Assembly (NCBI RefSeq): GCF_003626695.1
Contig: NZ_RBAH01000009.1
Coordinates: 62,001 to 126,000, forward strand
Reading direction: 5' to 3'
Source of the DNA: Paenibacillus ginsengarvi
Lineage (GTDB): Bacteria; Bacillota; Bacilli; Paenibacillales; NBRC-103111
Length of the DNA: 64,000 nt
The translations under genes were made by a program, and so were the position numbers. Under the pieces are notes generated by a model. The model saw only the letters and a list, made by a program, of their open reading frames with translations. It was not told the DNA's origin and searched no databases. This document shows positions 52,712-62,008 of this stretch, piece after piece (positions within the stretch are counted from its first letter, which is position 1; each line of letters starts with the position of its first letter).

Positions 52712-53599
52712 ATGTCATATATTCTTAAACGTTCCAAATCGGACTATGTTATCGACTTTATCATTTATGCGGCCATGACCTTATTCGGGCTCGCCACTTT
52801 GTTTCCGCTTTATTATGTCGTGGTTATGTCGATCACGCCTATCGCGGAAGTGCTCCGCAACGGCGGGTTCGTCATTTGGCCGAGCGACTTGACACTCGAC
52901 GCTTACAAGTTTATTTTCAGCAGTAACCGGATTCCGACCGCGCTTTGGGTCACGATTCGGATTACCGTCATCGGTACGTTTTGCAATTTGCTCATTACGA
53001 CGTTTTTGGCGTATCCGCTTTCGAAAAAGTTTTTGCCGGGCCGCAATTTCGTGCTGATGGGTATCGTGTTTACGATGCTGTTCTCCGGCGGGCTGATCCC
53101 GCTTTACATTATCGTGAAGGAGACGCATCTGCTCAATACGATCTGGGCGCTTATTATTCCCGGTCTCGTTTCCGCCTTCAACCTGCTCATCATGAAGACG
53201 TACTTCGAGAATTTGCCGGCGGAAATCGAAGAAGCTGCGAAGGTGGACGGCTGCGGCGACGTGCAGACGCTGTTCCGCATCGTGCTTCCGCTGTCGGCGC
53301 CGATTATCGCCACGCTCGGTCTGTTTTATGGGGTCGGTCACTGGAATGCGTATTTTTCGGGGATCATGTACTTGACCGACAAAGAGCTGATGCCGATTCA
53401 GGTCGTGCTGCGGAATATGATCGTAACGCCAAGTGTCAGCTCGGAGCTGAACGTCAATGCGAGCGAGATCAACCAATTGCCGCCGGAAACGATCAAGATG
53501 GCGACGGTTGTAGTGGCGACGATGCCGATTCTGATCATTTATCCGTTTTTGCAAAAATATTTCGTCAAAGGGATGCTGCTCGGTTCCGTCAAAGGATAA
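52712..53599 (+). CDS. ABC transporter permease, LplC/YtcP family
   Basis: A 295-aa partner permease with six segments, the signature EIEEAAKVDGCGDVQTLFRIVLPLSAP and the family C-terminus YPFLQKYFVKGMLLGSVKG. The ribosome binding site is TAGGAGG, 12 bases after the previous stop. The usual third gene, a large substrate-binding lipoprotein, is missing: two terminators follow instead. Confidence 0.92.
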   Translation: MSYILKRSKSDYVIDFIIYAAMTLFGLATLFPLYYVVVMSITPIAEVLRNGGFVIWPSDLTLDAYKFIFSSNRIPTALWVTIRITVIGTFCNLLITTFLAYPLSKKFLPGRNFVLMGIVFTMLFSGGLIPLYIIVKETHLLNTIWALIIPGLVSAFNLLIMKTYFENLPAEIEEAAKVDGCGDVQTLFRIVLPLSAPIIATLGLFYGVGHWNAYFSGIMYLTDKELMPIQVVLRNMIVTPSVSSELNVNASEINQLPPETIKMATVVVATMPILIIYPFLQKYFVKGMLLGSVKG

Positions 53600-53617
53600 T
53601 CGGTGCTCCTGGCAGAG

Positions 53618-53694
53618 AAGAGGGGCGCTATGCCTCTCTTTTTGTTTGGAAAAGACCCGGTATGGGAAGGAACGATTCCCCTCGGGTCTTTTTT
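53618..53694 (+). terminator. Tandem intrinsic terminators after the permeases
   Basis: First hairpin: AAGAGGGGC (53618-53626) with GCCTCTCTT (53632-53640) and TTTTT. Second: AAAAGACCCG (53650-53659) with CGGGTCTTTT (53683-53692). Confidence 0.85.
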
Positions 53695-53780
53695 CTATTT
53701 AGAAAAAGTTTTTCTTGATGTGAAAGTAGGCCTGTGATACGATGATCGCGAAGTCACCATTCGGGGAGTGGACCAATGCC

Positions 53781-54872
53781 ATGGAACAGTGGGATACACC
53801 AGCCGTCCTGATCGACCTGGACGTTCTGGATCGGAATTTGCGGGACACCGCGAACGCAGCGGCAAGAGCGGGCGTGAAGCTGAGACCGCATACGAAAACG
53901 CATAAAAGCGTCTGGATCGCGAAGGAGCAGCTCCGCTACGGGGCAACCGGGATTACGGTCGCCAAGCTAGGCGAAGCGGAAGTGATGGCCGATGCGGGAG
54001 TCAAGGATATTTTGATCGCGTTTCCGGTCATCGGGGAGCGCAAGCTGGAACGGCTAGGCCGTTTGATGGATAAGGCGAAGATTACGCTCAGCACGGACGA
54101 TCTGGAGGTGGCACGCCAGCTGTCCGCCTTCGGCGTGAAGCAGGGACGCGACATGTTGCTGTACGTTGACGTCAATACCGGGCTGAACCGCTGCGGCAAA
54201 GAACCCGGGGAGCAAACGGCGGAGCTGGTGCGGCATATCAGCGACCTGCCGAACATTCGCGTAACCGGTCTTATGACGCATTCGGGACATACGTACGGCT
54301 TCAACGATAGCGAAGCGATTCGCGAGGCGGCCAAGCAGGAAGCCGAAAGCTTGCTGCTCACCAAGCGGAAAATCGAGGAGTCCGGCATCACGATCGAGGA
54401 AATCAGCGTAGGTTCTACGCCTACGTCGAAGTTTGTGGCAGACATTGCCGGTACCGGCGTCACGGAAATGCGTCCGGGCGCTTACGTATTCGGCGACGGA
54501 ACCCAGTGGACGATGGGGTTGATCGGACAGCAGCAGCTGGCCATGACGGTAGTCGCTACCGTAGTAGGCAAGCCGCGTCCGGGCACGATCATTATCGATG
54601 CCGGATCGAAGACGCTCAGCAGCGACGTCAGCAAATATCATCCCGGCTACGGCATCTTGTTGGGCCATGAGGACGCTGTGATCGAACGGCTGAGCGAGGA
54701 ACACGGCATCGTTACGGTTCCGGACAACGGCAAGTTCGAGATCGGCGAGCAGGTGCGAATCGTGCCGAATCATTGCTGTGTCGTAACGAATCTGCACGAC
54801 CGCTTGAACGGGATCCGAGGCGGCTCTTTCGAGAAATGGCTGAATGTAGATACGCGGGGACTTGTTCGTTAA
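53781..54872 (+). CDS. D-threonine aldolase/D-serine dehydratase-like PLP enzyme
   Basis: The 363-aa protein begins MEQWDTPAVLIDLDVLDRN, as in fold type III (alanine-racemase-like) enzymes. The PLP lysine is expected at K39 in RPHTKTHK. PNHCCVVTN at about residue 330 matches the His-x-Cys zinc motif of eukaryotic-type D-serine dehydratase (DSD1); D-threonine aldolase has a related metal site. It would cleave or deaminate a D-hydroxy amino acid. ATG 53781 was chosen because the conserved start follows directly; ATG 53742 has no ribosome binding site. It opens the enzyme part of the cluster. Confidence 0.85.
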   Translation: MEQWDTPAVLIDLDVLDRNLRDTANAAARAGVKLRPHTKTHKSVWIAKEQLRYGATGITVAKLGEAEVMADAGVKDILIAFPVIGERKLERLGRLMDKAKITLSTDDLEVARQLSAFGVKQGRDMLLYVDVNTGLNRCGKEPGEQTAELVRHISDLPNIRVTGLMTHSGHTYGFNDSEAIREAAKQEAESLLLTKRKIEESGITIEEISVGSTPTSKFVADIAGTGVTEMRPGAYVFGDGTQWTMGLIGQQQLAMTVVATVVGKPRPGTIIIDAGSKTLSSDVSKYHPGYGILLGHEDAVIERLSEEHGIVTVPDNGKFEIGEQVRIVPNHCCVVTNLHDRLNGIRGGSFEKWLNVDTRGLVR

Positions 54873-54905
54873 CCATAAAACAATATTCGAGAGGATGAAC
54901 CATCC

Positions 54906-55298
54906 ATGTCCAAAGAAATTTTTGCGCCTAACGCGCCGCAATTTCCGCTTCCATTCTCCCATGCGCTTCGCGCCGGCGACTTCGTATACGTGTCGGGTCA
55001 GGTTGGCGTAAACCCGCAAACCCGCGAGGTGGTTGGCTCTACGATCGAGGAGCAGACGGCTCAGTGCATCCGCAACATCGAAACGATCCTGGAAGCGGCG
55101 GGCCTTACGCTCGATCACGTGATCAAGGCCAATGCGCATCTATCCAGTTCGGCCGATACGCCCGCTTACAATAAAGTATATGAAACGATGTTCAGCAAGC
55201 CGTATCCGACACGTACGACCGTTCAGAGCGGGATCGGCTCCTACTTGATCGAGATCGATGTAATTGCTTACGCGCCGACACGAAGAGGAGAAGGCTAA
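54906..55298 (+). CDS. RidA/YjgF family enamine/imine deaminase
   Basis: The 130-aa protein has the RidA features FVYVSGQVGVNP, the arginine of PTRTTVQ (R103) that binds the carboxylate, and LIEIDVIAYAP (E116). RidA hydrolyses reactive 2-aminoacrylate-type imines released by PLP enzymes. Lying directly after a D-serine dehydratase-like gene, it probably deals with that enzyme's imine product. The ribosome binding site is GAGAGGA. Its stop overlaps the next start (TAATG). Confidence 0.92.
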   Translation: MSKEIFAPNAPQFPLPFSHALRAGDFVYVSGQVGVNPQTREVVGSTIEEQTAQCIRNIETILEAAGLTLDHVIKANAHLSSSADTPAYNKVYETMFSKPYPTRTTVQSGIGSYLIEIDVIAYAPTRRGEG

Positions 55299-56611
55299 TG
55301 AACCGGAGCTCCCTATCCCAGCGAATCGGACAATGGATCGAGGACAATAAGACGGCGTCCGCCGAGCTTGCTTCCCGGCTTGTCCGCATTCCCAGCGTCA
55401 ATCATCCGCCGCATGGCAATGAATACGCTTACCAGCAATATTTTGCAGAATGCTTGCATAATCTGGGCGCCGAGGTGACCGTATACGAGCTGGACACTGT
55501 GCCCGGCCTACGGGAGCACCCCGCTTTCATGAGCAGCAGGCAATATGCGAACCGGCCGAATGTGCACGGATTGTTCCCGGGCAGCGGGGGCGGAAGATCG
55601 CTCGTATTCTCCGGTCATGCGGATACGGTGTATGAAGGGACCGAGCCTTGGCAGGACGGACCGTTCGAAGGAGCGATACGCGACGGCAGGCTGTACGGGC
55701 GTGGCTCGTACGATATGAAGGGCGGCATGGCCGCCGCGCTGGAAGCGGGAAGATGCTTGAATCAGCTCGGTATTCGGCTGAAAGGCAGTGTGTATATCGA
55801 AAGCGTCGTCGACGAAGAGCACGGCGGGGCGAATGGAACTCTCGCCGGCAGGCTGATGGGGGTTAATCCCGATATGGCTGTCATTCCCGAGCCGACGAAT
55901 TTGGTGCCTTACCCGGCGCATCTTGGCGGGGGCATCTGGAAAGCCGAGTTTTCCGGCAAGAGCGGCATCGGCTTTAACGGCGAGGAGCTTATAAGCGCGC
56001 TGGATGCGACCGTCGCGTTCGCGATGCTGCTCCAGAAGTTCGCTGCGAAGCTGAACGAGCAGATTAAGCCGCATCCGCTGTGGAGCGAATCGAATCGCGC
56101 GCTGGAAGTCGTCGTGCTGTCCATTTTGTCCGGCGACACGAAGCGCGAGCTTCAGGAGAAGCTGCCGGCCGACGGCAAGCTCAACTTCTGGATCGAGGGT
56201 TATCCGGGCATGACGGACCGGCAGATTCTGGATATGCTGTGGGCCTATTACGAGAGCGAGCTGCCGAACTATCCGATTCTGGCCAAATGCCGTCCGCGCA
56301 TTACGCCGCTGATCCGGTATTTGGATGGAAGCGAGATGAAGGCCGGCGAGCTGACGGATCAGTTTCTCGGGGCGGTCAAACGTTCGGGCACGACTGCGCT
56401 GGAGCGCGAACCGGCATCGTTGCAAGGATCGCCGTTTGCTTGCGACGGATTCATGTTTAACCTGCACAGTCCGACACCAGCGCTCATCCTCGGACCTTCC
56501 GGCTCGAACGCCCATGCGGCGGACGAATACATGGATCTGGACAGCTACTACAAGCTGATCCGCTGGTTTGCGGAATTGATGCTGGATTGGTGCGAAGCGG
56601 AAGGAGAATGA
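55298..56611 (+). CDS. M20 family peptidase (ArgE/DapE/ACY1 type)
   Basis: The 437-aa dizinc hydrolase shows FSGHADTVYEGTEPW (His, Asp), YGRGSYDMKGGMAAALE (bridging Asp), ESVVDEEHGGANG (catalytic Glu pair) and SNAHAADEYMDL at the C-terminus. These enzymes hydrolyse N-acyl groups or dipeptides. Compared with the M20D protein at 37001 it belongs to a different branch (ArgE/DapE-like). It overlaps RidA and is itself overlapped by the M81 gene frame, so it is co-transcribed. Confidence 0.9.
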   Translation: MNRSSLSQRIGQWIEDNKTASAELASRLVRIPSVNHPPHGNEYAYQQYFAECLHNLGAEVTVYELDTVPGLREHPAFMSSRQYANRPNVHGLFPGSGGGRSLVFSGHADTVYEGTEPWQDGPFEGAIRDGRLYGRGSYDMKGGMAAALEAGRCLNQLGIRLKGSVYIESVVDEEHGGANGTLAGRLMGVNPDMAVIPEPTNLVPYPAHLGGGIWKAEFSGKSGIGFNGEELISALDATVAFAMLLQKFAAKLNEQIKPHPLWSESNRALEVVVLSILSGDTKRELQEKLPADGKLNFWIEGYPGMTDRQILDMLWAYYESELPNYPILAKCRPRITPLIRYLDGSEMKAGELTDQFLGAVKRSGTTALEREPASLQGSPFACDGFMFNLHSPTPALILGPSGSNAHAADEYMDLDSYYKLIRWFAELMLDWCEAEGE

Positions 56612-56616
56612 TCGGA

Positions 56617-58098
56617 ATGGAACATACGGAAGCGAACAAGCCGAAACGGATCGGCGTAATCGGCGTCATTCACGAGACGAATACGTTCGCGCCCGGGCTT
56701 ACGGGGATCGATGCTTTTGGGGGAGATTGGGTAGCTGGGAAGGAAGCGTTCCTGAACCGGTATACTGGCACGAAAACATCGATGGGCGGCGTCATCGACG
56801 CGGCGGAAGAGCTCGGCATCGAGCTGAAGCCGGGCCTGTACACGCAAGCTACACCTAGCGGCATGGTAACCGATGAGGCGTTCCGTCAAATCGTGGACGG
56901 CTTGGCCCAATCGATCGCAGCGGATATCGACGGGCTTGTCGTCATCCTGCACGGCGCCATGGTCGCGGAATCGGTACCGGATGCCGAAGGCGAGATATTG
57001 AAGCGGGTTAGAGAGCGCGTTGGAAGCGAATTCCCGGTTGCCGTCACGCTTGACCTCCATGCCAATATTAGCCCCGAGATGGTGGAATTGTCCGACCTGA
57101 TCGTAGCTTACGACACATATCCGCACGTCGACATTTACGAGCGGGCAGTCGAGGCGGTCCACCTGCTTCACGATGTGATGAACGGCCGGATCAAACCTGT
57201 GCAGAAATGGATTCATACGCGGATGCTCGTAGCGCCGCAAGCGATGCTGACCTCCTCGGGCGTCATGAAGGAAATGATGGATTTGGCGTTCGAACTGGAA
57301 AAGCAGCCCGGCATTCTCAACATTTCGGTAGCCGGAGGTTTTCCTTACAGCGACGTCGTGGATGCGGGGATGACGTTTGTCGTTACGGCCGACCGGGACA
57401 TGGCACTGGCCGAACGATGCGGCGAACAGCTTCTTGCAGCCGCTTGGGAACGTAGGGAACGGTTCGTGGTGAAACAAGCGGGAGCTGCGGAAGCGGTAGA
57501 GCTGGCTGTGAGCTTCCCGGAAGGACCGGTTATTCTGATCGAAAGCTCCGACAACGTCGGAGGCGGCTCGCCTGCGGATGCGACGCATCTGCTCCCGCAT
57601 TTGCTGGCGGCTTCGAAGAAAAGCCTGATCGTCATCCGCGATCCGGAAGCGGCGCGTGAGGCGGCTGCGCTTGGCGTCGGCGCGGTACTGAAATGCCGGG
57701 TAGGCGGTAAAAGTGACGACCTGCACGGCGAGCCGGTGCCGATCGAGGGCAAAATCCGCACGTTGTTTGACGGCAACTACCGTCACATCGGAGCGTATAT
57801 GACCGGCCAATACGCCCGCATGGGGCAAACGGCGGTCGTCGAATGCGGGAACGTCACGATTATGATTACGGAAGAGCGAGTAGCGCCTTGGGACCCCGGA
57901 CATGTCCGGTTTGTCGGGTTGCTTCCCGAGCAATTCCATATGATCGTCGTGAAGGCGGCCATTGCTTGGAGAACGGCGTTCGGCGACGTAGCGAAGCATA
58001 CGATCGAGGTCGATACGCCGGGATGCTGCACAGCTAACCTGCATCGTTTCCGGTACACGGATCTGCAGCGGCCTATTTATCCGCTCGATTCGTTTTGA
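56617..58098 (+). CDS. M81 family metallopeptidase (MlrC-like)
   Basis: A 493-aa protein with MlrC family motifs: GVIGVIHETNTFAPG, VILHGAMVAES, VTLDLHANIS and IVAYDTYPHVDIYERA in the N-terminal metal domain, and ESSDNVGGGSPADATHLL in the C-terminal domain. MlrC of microcystin degraders hydrolyses linearised peptide fragments; other members act on unknown amides. ATG 56617 lies 10 bases from AAGGAGA, while ATG 56608 is only 1 base from it. It sits within the catabolic cluster between an M20 peptidase and an aminotransferase. Confidence 0.88.
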   Translation: MEHTEANKPKRIGVIGVIHETNTFAPGLTGIDAFGGDWVAGKEAFLNRYTGTKTSMGGVIDAAEELGIELKPGLYTQATPSGMVTDEAFRQIVDGLAQSIAADIDGLVVILHGAMVAESVPDAEGEILKRVRERVGSEFPVAVTLDLHANISPEMVELSDLIVAYDTYPHVDIYERAVEAVHLLHDVMNGRIKPVQKWIHTRMLVAPQAMLTSSGVMKEMMDLAFELEKQPGILNISVAGGFPYSDVVDAGMTFVVTADRDMALAERCGEQLLAAAWERRERFVVKQAGAAEAVELAVSFPEGPVILIESSDNVGGGSPADATHLLPHLLAASKKSLIVIRDPEAAREAAALGVGAVLKCRVGGKSDDLHGEPVPIEGKIRTLFDGNYRHIGAYMTGQYARMGQTAVVECGNVTIMITEERVAPWDPGHVRFVGLLPEQFHMIVVKAAIAWRTAFGDVAKHTIEVDTPGCCTANLHRFRYTDLQRPIYPLDSF

Positions 58099-58129
58099 AT
58101 CAGGTATACCTAGAGAGGGGAAGCGAAGG

Positions 58130-59449
58130 ATGAGAACATACGAAAAATCACGGGCCAAACTTGCGGAAGCGAAACAAGTATTGGCCGGAGGAGTAGCCAG
58201 CACACTGCGGGGATCGATGAAGCCTACTCCGCTTTATGTGGAATCGGCGTCCGGCGTTATGGTCAAGGACGTGGACGGCAACGAATATATCGACTACCAG
58301 CTTGCCTACGGACCGCTTATTCTGGGTCATGCCCATCCCGGCTTTAACGAGAAGGTAAGCCGGGCGATGGCCAAAGGCATTACGTACGGGCTGCAGCACG
58401 ACGGCGAAATCGAGCTGGCCCGCCGTCTGACCGAAGTGCTGCCCTGCGCCGACAAAGTCGTGCTTAGCGGCTCCGGCACGGAAGCGGTCATGCTGGCCCT
58501 ACGGCTCGCCCGCGCTTATACGGGCAAACAAAAGGTTGTCCGCTTTCACGGCCATTACCACGGATGGTCCGACTCGATCTTCACTTCCTTCCCGAGTCCG
58601 GACATGATGCAGAAGGCTACGTCCGCGGCTGCAGATAGCGTTCCTCCCGGCACGAAGGGGCAAAGCGAACACAGTCTGGAAGATGTCATTCTGCTGCCTT
58701 GGAACGAGCCGGAGACGCTGGAGCGGACGCTTCGCGAGCACGCGGGCCATATCGCGGCCGTCATTTCCGAGCCGGTCATGTGCAACTCGGGCTGTATTCT
58801 GCCGCTGCCGGGTTATCTGGAGAAAATCCGCGAGCTGACGCGGGAACTGAACATCGTCTTCATTATGGATGAGGTAATCACCGGCTTCCGATTGAGCCCG
58901 GGAGGCGCTCATGGCCGCTTCGGCATTATGCCGGATCTCGTTACGGTCGGTAAAGCGCTCGGCGGAGGGATCGCAGTCAGCGCCGTAGGCGGACGCAAGG
59001 AGCTGTTCGCGCTGATCGATTCGGAACAGGTGAGCCATCTCGGGACGCTGAACGGGAACGGAGTGGCTACGTCTTCCGCGCTGGCGGTGCTTGAGCTGCT
59101 TACCGAGAACAATGCCGCCGTTTATGATAAAATGGAAAGCAATACGATCAAGCTCGTTATCGGGATTCGCGAATTGTTCTCGAAGCATGGCCTCCGCGGC
59201 GTCGTGAACCAGATCGGGCCGGTGTTCCACTTCATGTTTATCGACGAGGATGAGGTTACTCATTTCGATACATTCCAGAAGCGCAATTCGGCCCGGTACG
59301 CCAAATTCGCCGAGCTGATGCTGGAGGAGGGCGTTCTCGTCCGTCCGAACGGGCTGTGGTACGTTTCGACCGTTCACGAGACGGCTCATATCGAACAGAC
59401 GCTGCAGGCGATCGACCGCGTGTTCGTCCGGCTCACGGAGGGTGGCTGA
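58130..59449 (+). CDS. Class III aminotransferase, GSAM-like
   Basis: The 439-aa PLP enzyme resembles glutamate-1-semialdehyde aminomutase: SGTEAVMLALRLARA, FHGHYHGWSD, DEVITGFRLSPGGAHGRFGIMPDLVTVGKALGGG (PLP lysine about residue 274). Sequence and context argue against a haem role; catabolic relatives act on beta- or omega-amino acids. The ribosome binding site is GAAGG close to the ATG. It would supply or remove an amino group in the pathway encoded here. Confidence 0.88.
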   Translation: MRTYEKSRAKLAEAKQVLAGGVASTLRGSMKPTPLYVESASGVMVKDVDGNEYIDYQLAYGPLILGHAHPGFNEKVSRAMAKGITYGLQHDGEIELARRLTEVLPCADKVVLSGSGTEAVMLALRLARAYTGKQKVVRFHGHYHGWSDSIFTSFPSPDMMQKATSAAADSVPPGTKGQSEHSLEDVILLPWNEPETLERTLREHAGHIAAVISEPVMCNSGCILPLPGYLEKIRELTRELNIVFIMDEVITGFRLSPGGAHGRFGIMPDLVTVGKALGGGIAVSAVGGRKELFALIDSEQVSHLGTLNGNGVATSSALAVLELLTENNAAVYDKMESNTIKLVIGIRELFSKHGLRGVVNQIGPVFHFMFIDEDEVTHFDTFQKRNSARYAKFAELMLEEGVLVRPNGLWYVSTVHETAHIEQTLQAIDRVFVRLTEGG

Positions 59450-59450
59450 T

Positions 59451-60209
59451 ATGAGACTTCGGGATAAGGTTGCGCTTATTACCGGCGGCTCGCATGGCAT
59501 CGGTCTGGCGGTAGCGATCCGGTTCGCGCAGGAAGGGGCCAAGGTCGCCCTGTGCGGACGCGGGAAGGCGGCGCTGGACGAGGCGATTCGGCAGATCGGC
59601 GACGCCGGAGGGACGGCGATCTCGTTCGAAACCGACGTCTCCGACAAGGCCCAGGTCGATGCGATGGTGGACGGTATCGTCAACAAATGGGGGCGGCTCG
59701 ATATTGCGGTCAACAATGCCGGCATCTGCGAAGTGTCGTCGTTTCTGGACATTACCGAGGACCAGTGGGACCGTCATATGAATATTAACCTGAAAGGCGC
59801 CTTTCTCGTCAGTCAGCGGGCGGCACGCGAGATGGTGCGCCAAGGGGAAGGCGGCTCGATCATTCAGATGTCGAGCGTTAACGGCATTCAGGCCGAAGCC
59901 GATCAGGTTCACTACAATACGACGAAGGGCGGCATGATCAACCTCTCGATGTCGATGGCGCTGGAGCTTGCGCCGCACGGCATACGCGTCAATGCGCTGT
60001 GCCCCGGATTTATCGAAACGAGACTGACGAAGCCGCTGATCGAAAACGGGGCCGCAATCGCCGACTATTTGCGGACCGTCCCGATGAAGCGGGTCGGCCA
60101 GCCGGAAGAGATTGCCGCCGCCGCGCTGTTCCTCGCCTCGGACGAAGCGTCCTATGTGACGGGAACGTCAATGGTCGTGGACGGAGGGCAATTGATCAAG
60201 CTGAGCTGA
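59451..60209 (+). CDS. Short-chain dehydrogenase/reductase
   Basis: The 252-aa SDR has the NAD(P) loop TGGSHGIG (residues 11-18), NNAGI, a serine in MSSVNG and the catalytic YNTTK (about residues 154-158), plus PGFIETRL and the C-terminal TGTSMVVDGGQ. ATG 59451 is 8 bases from GGAGGG; the GTG at 59442 overlaps that site. The start overlaps the end of the aminotransferase gene closely, so both are co-expressed. Substrate unknown, probably a hydroxy or keto intermediate. Confidence 0.92.
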   Translation: MRLRDKVALITGGSHGIGLAVAIRFAQEGAKVALCGRGKAALDEAIRQIGDAGGTAISFETDVSDKAQVDAMVDGIVNKWGRLDIAVNNAGICEVSSFLDITEDQWDRHMNINLKGAFLVSQRAAREMVRQGEGGSIIQMSSVNGIQAEADQVHYNTTKGGMINLSMSMALELAPHGIRVNALCPGFIETRLTKPLIENGAAIADYLRTVPMKRVGQPEEIAAAALFLASDEASYVTGTSMVVDGGQLIKLS

Positions 60210-60285
60210 AGCCGTGACCGGCTCCGTCAAGGGACGGCGCCGCCCGATATTTCGCGTATAAGAGTGCTCGGAGAGGAGTATCAGA

Positions 60286-61065
60286 ATGAAAGAAACAGAA
60301 AAACAGGCGGCTACCGTAAAATCCGCCGACCGGGTGCTGGACATATTCGAATTGTTTGCCGAGCGGCAGGAGCCGATTAACTTGACGGAGCTTTCCCGGG
60401 AGCTGGACATGCCGGCGAGCAGCGCACACAAGCTGCTGCAAAATTTGCTTGCCCGCGGGTATCTGGAAGCCGATAAGATGGGCAAAACGTTCCGCCTCGG
60501 CTACAAGCTGTTCGAGATCGGCAGCAAATACGCGCAGCGGACCGATTTGGCGACGGAATTTCAGCTGTCCGCGCAAAAAATCGTCGACGAGCTGAACGAG
60601 TCGGTGTTTCTGACGATCCGCAACAACGACATGGCTTTATATATCGCGGAAAAGCAAAGCAGCCATCCGGTCCGGTTCGTCTCCCACCTCGGGATGCAGC
60701 TTCCGCTCCACGCAACGGCGATGGGTAAGGTGCTGCTGAGCGGGATGAGCGAAGCCGACATCACGAAGCTGTACCCGGATCGGCAGCTCGGCAAGCTGAC
60801 CGACACGACGATTACCAACTACGAGGAACTGATGAGCCAGATCCGTCATATTCGCAGCGAAGGCATCGGCTACAGCATGGGGGAATCGGTGCACGGCATA
60901 CGCTGTGTGGCGGCCCCCGTTTTCGGCGCGCAGCAGCAGATCGCCGCTTCGCTCGGCGTTTCGATGCCGGAGGCGAGATGGGAGCCGGAGCTGTGGGAGC
61001 GGGTCGGCCGGGCGGTCGTTCAAGGCGCCAAGGAAATGAGCATGAAGCTGTTTTACATGCCGTAA
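60286..61065 (+). CDS. IclR family transcriptional regulator
   Basis: The 259-aa protein has an N-terminal winged helix (SADRVLDIFELFAERQEPINLTELSREL, then SSAHKLLQNLLARGYLE) and a C-terminal effector domain with LPLHATAMGKVLLSG and GEGIGYSMGESVHGIRCVAAPV-type motifs. IclR proteins respond to small carboxylate or aromatic ligands. Its position inside the cluster makes it the likely local regulator. The gap of 76 bases before it and the gap after it show no terminator. Confidence 0.92.
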   Translation: MKETEKQAATVKSADRVLDIFELFAERQEPINLTELSRELDMPASSAHKLLQNLLARGYLEADKMGKTFRLGYKLFEIGSKYAQRTDLATEFQLSAQKIVDELNESVFLTIRNNDMALYIAEKQSSHPVRFVSHLGMQLPLHATAMGKVLLSGMSEADITKLYPDRQLGKLTDTTITNYEELMSQIRHIRSEGIGYSMGESVHGIRCVAAPVFGAQQQIAASLGVSMPEARWEPELWERVGRAVVQGAKEMSMKLFYMP

Positions 61066-61196
61066 GCCCGCTTGTTTCCCGCTCCAATTCACGGAATCGT
61101 AACAATTGGCGAAAAATATCGTTTACATGCCGCTTTTTCTTCGCTACCATATAATTAATCCGGATCAAACCGAACAAGCCCTGGAGGCGAGCAGCG

Positions 61197-61940
61197 ATGA
61201 CGATCGATATGCATACTCACGTATGGGGCGGCCGTTACGAGACGCATACCCGCGAGCTGATCGCGAACTGCGAACGTTACGATATCGCCAAAATCATCGT
61301 GTCCGGTATAGCGGCGCAATACCCCGGCGAAGCGGAAATCGAGCAGCATAACCGGGATGTCGTCCGGTTTCGCCAGGAGCGTCCGGATTTGGTCGAAGGC
61401 TACGTATACGCGAATCCCCGCAACGCCGACGCTTCCCGCGTCGTGCGCTCCGGCATCGAAGATAACGGCATGATCGGCCTGAAGTTATGGATTGCCACCT
61501 ATTGCGACGATCCGCTCGTATATCCGCTTGTCGAGTTATGCATCGAATACGACGTGCCGATCTTGTTGCATGCTTTCCATAAGGCCGTTCGTCAGCTTCC
61601 CGACGAAACGACGGGCGTACAAGTGGCGAATTTGGCCTCCCGCTACCCCGAAGCGAAGCTGATCATGGCTCATTTGGGCGGAAACGCCTATCACGGCCTA
61701 AAGGCGATTCGCGATTTCCCGAACGTCTGGACCGACTTTTCCGGTTCGTTGTTCGGCAGGGAAGATATCGATTATGCGGTTAGCCAGGTCGGCACCGATC
61801 GTATTCTGTTCGGCTCCGATATGCCGGGCTGCTCGTTTATTACGAATTTCGCCCAAGTCCAGGAAGCGGATTTGACCCCGCAGCAAAAGGAAGACATTTA
61901 TCGAAATAACGCAATCCGGCTGTTCCGGCTGAAGCTGTAA
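61197..61940 (+). CDS. Amidohydrolase-2 family TIM-barrel hydrolase
   Basis: The 247-aa protein starts MTIDMHTHVWG (HxH), with VPILLHAFHKA, KLIMAHLGGNAYHG and DRILFGSDMPGCSF (Asp), the metal-binding motifs of the amidohydrolase-related family. GGAGG lies 10 bases upstream. TATAAT at 61150-61155 may be a -10, although TTTACA is 22 bases before it. It may hydrolyse or decarboxylate a ring or amide intermediate of the cluster. Confidence 0.85.
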   Translation: MTIDMHTHVWGGRYETHTRELIANCERYDIAKIIVSGIAAQYPGEAEIEQHNRDVVRFRQERPDLVEGYVYANPRNADASRVVRSGIEDNGMIGLKLWIATYCDDPLVYPLVELCIEYDVPILLHAFHKAVRQLPDETTGVQVANLASRYPEAKLIMAHLGGNAYHGLKAIRDFPNVWTDFSGSLFGREDIDYAVSQVGTDRILFGSDMPGCSFITNFAQVQEADLTPQQKEDIYRNNAIRLFRLKL

Positions 61941-62008
61941 CCCCCCGACAAGCGGCGGGACAGGCAGCGAAACGGACAGTCTATTGCTATAACCGGGAGG
62001 AACAAGCG

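Noticed and set aside
56548..58203. 551-codon minus-strand frame opposite the MlrC-like gene
   Set aside because: Shadow frame with Arg/His-rich composition; the plus-strand M81 motifs are clear.
58130..59449. Reading the aminotransferase as hemL (glutamate-1-semialdehyde aminomutase of haem synthesis)
   Set aside because: It resembles the family, but the catabolic neighbourhood and absence of other hem genes favour a paralogous aminotransferase.
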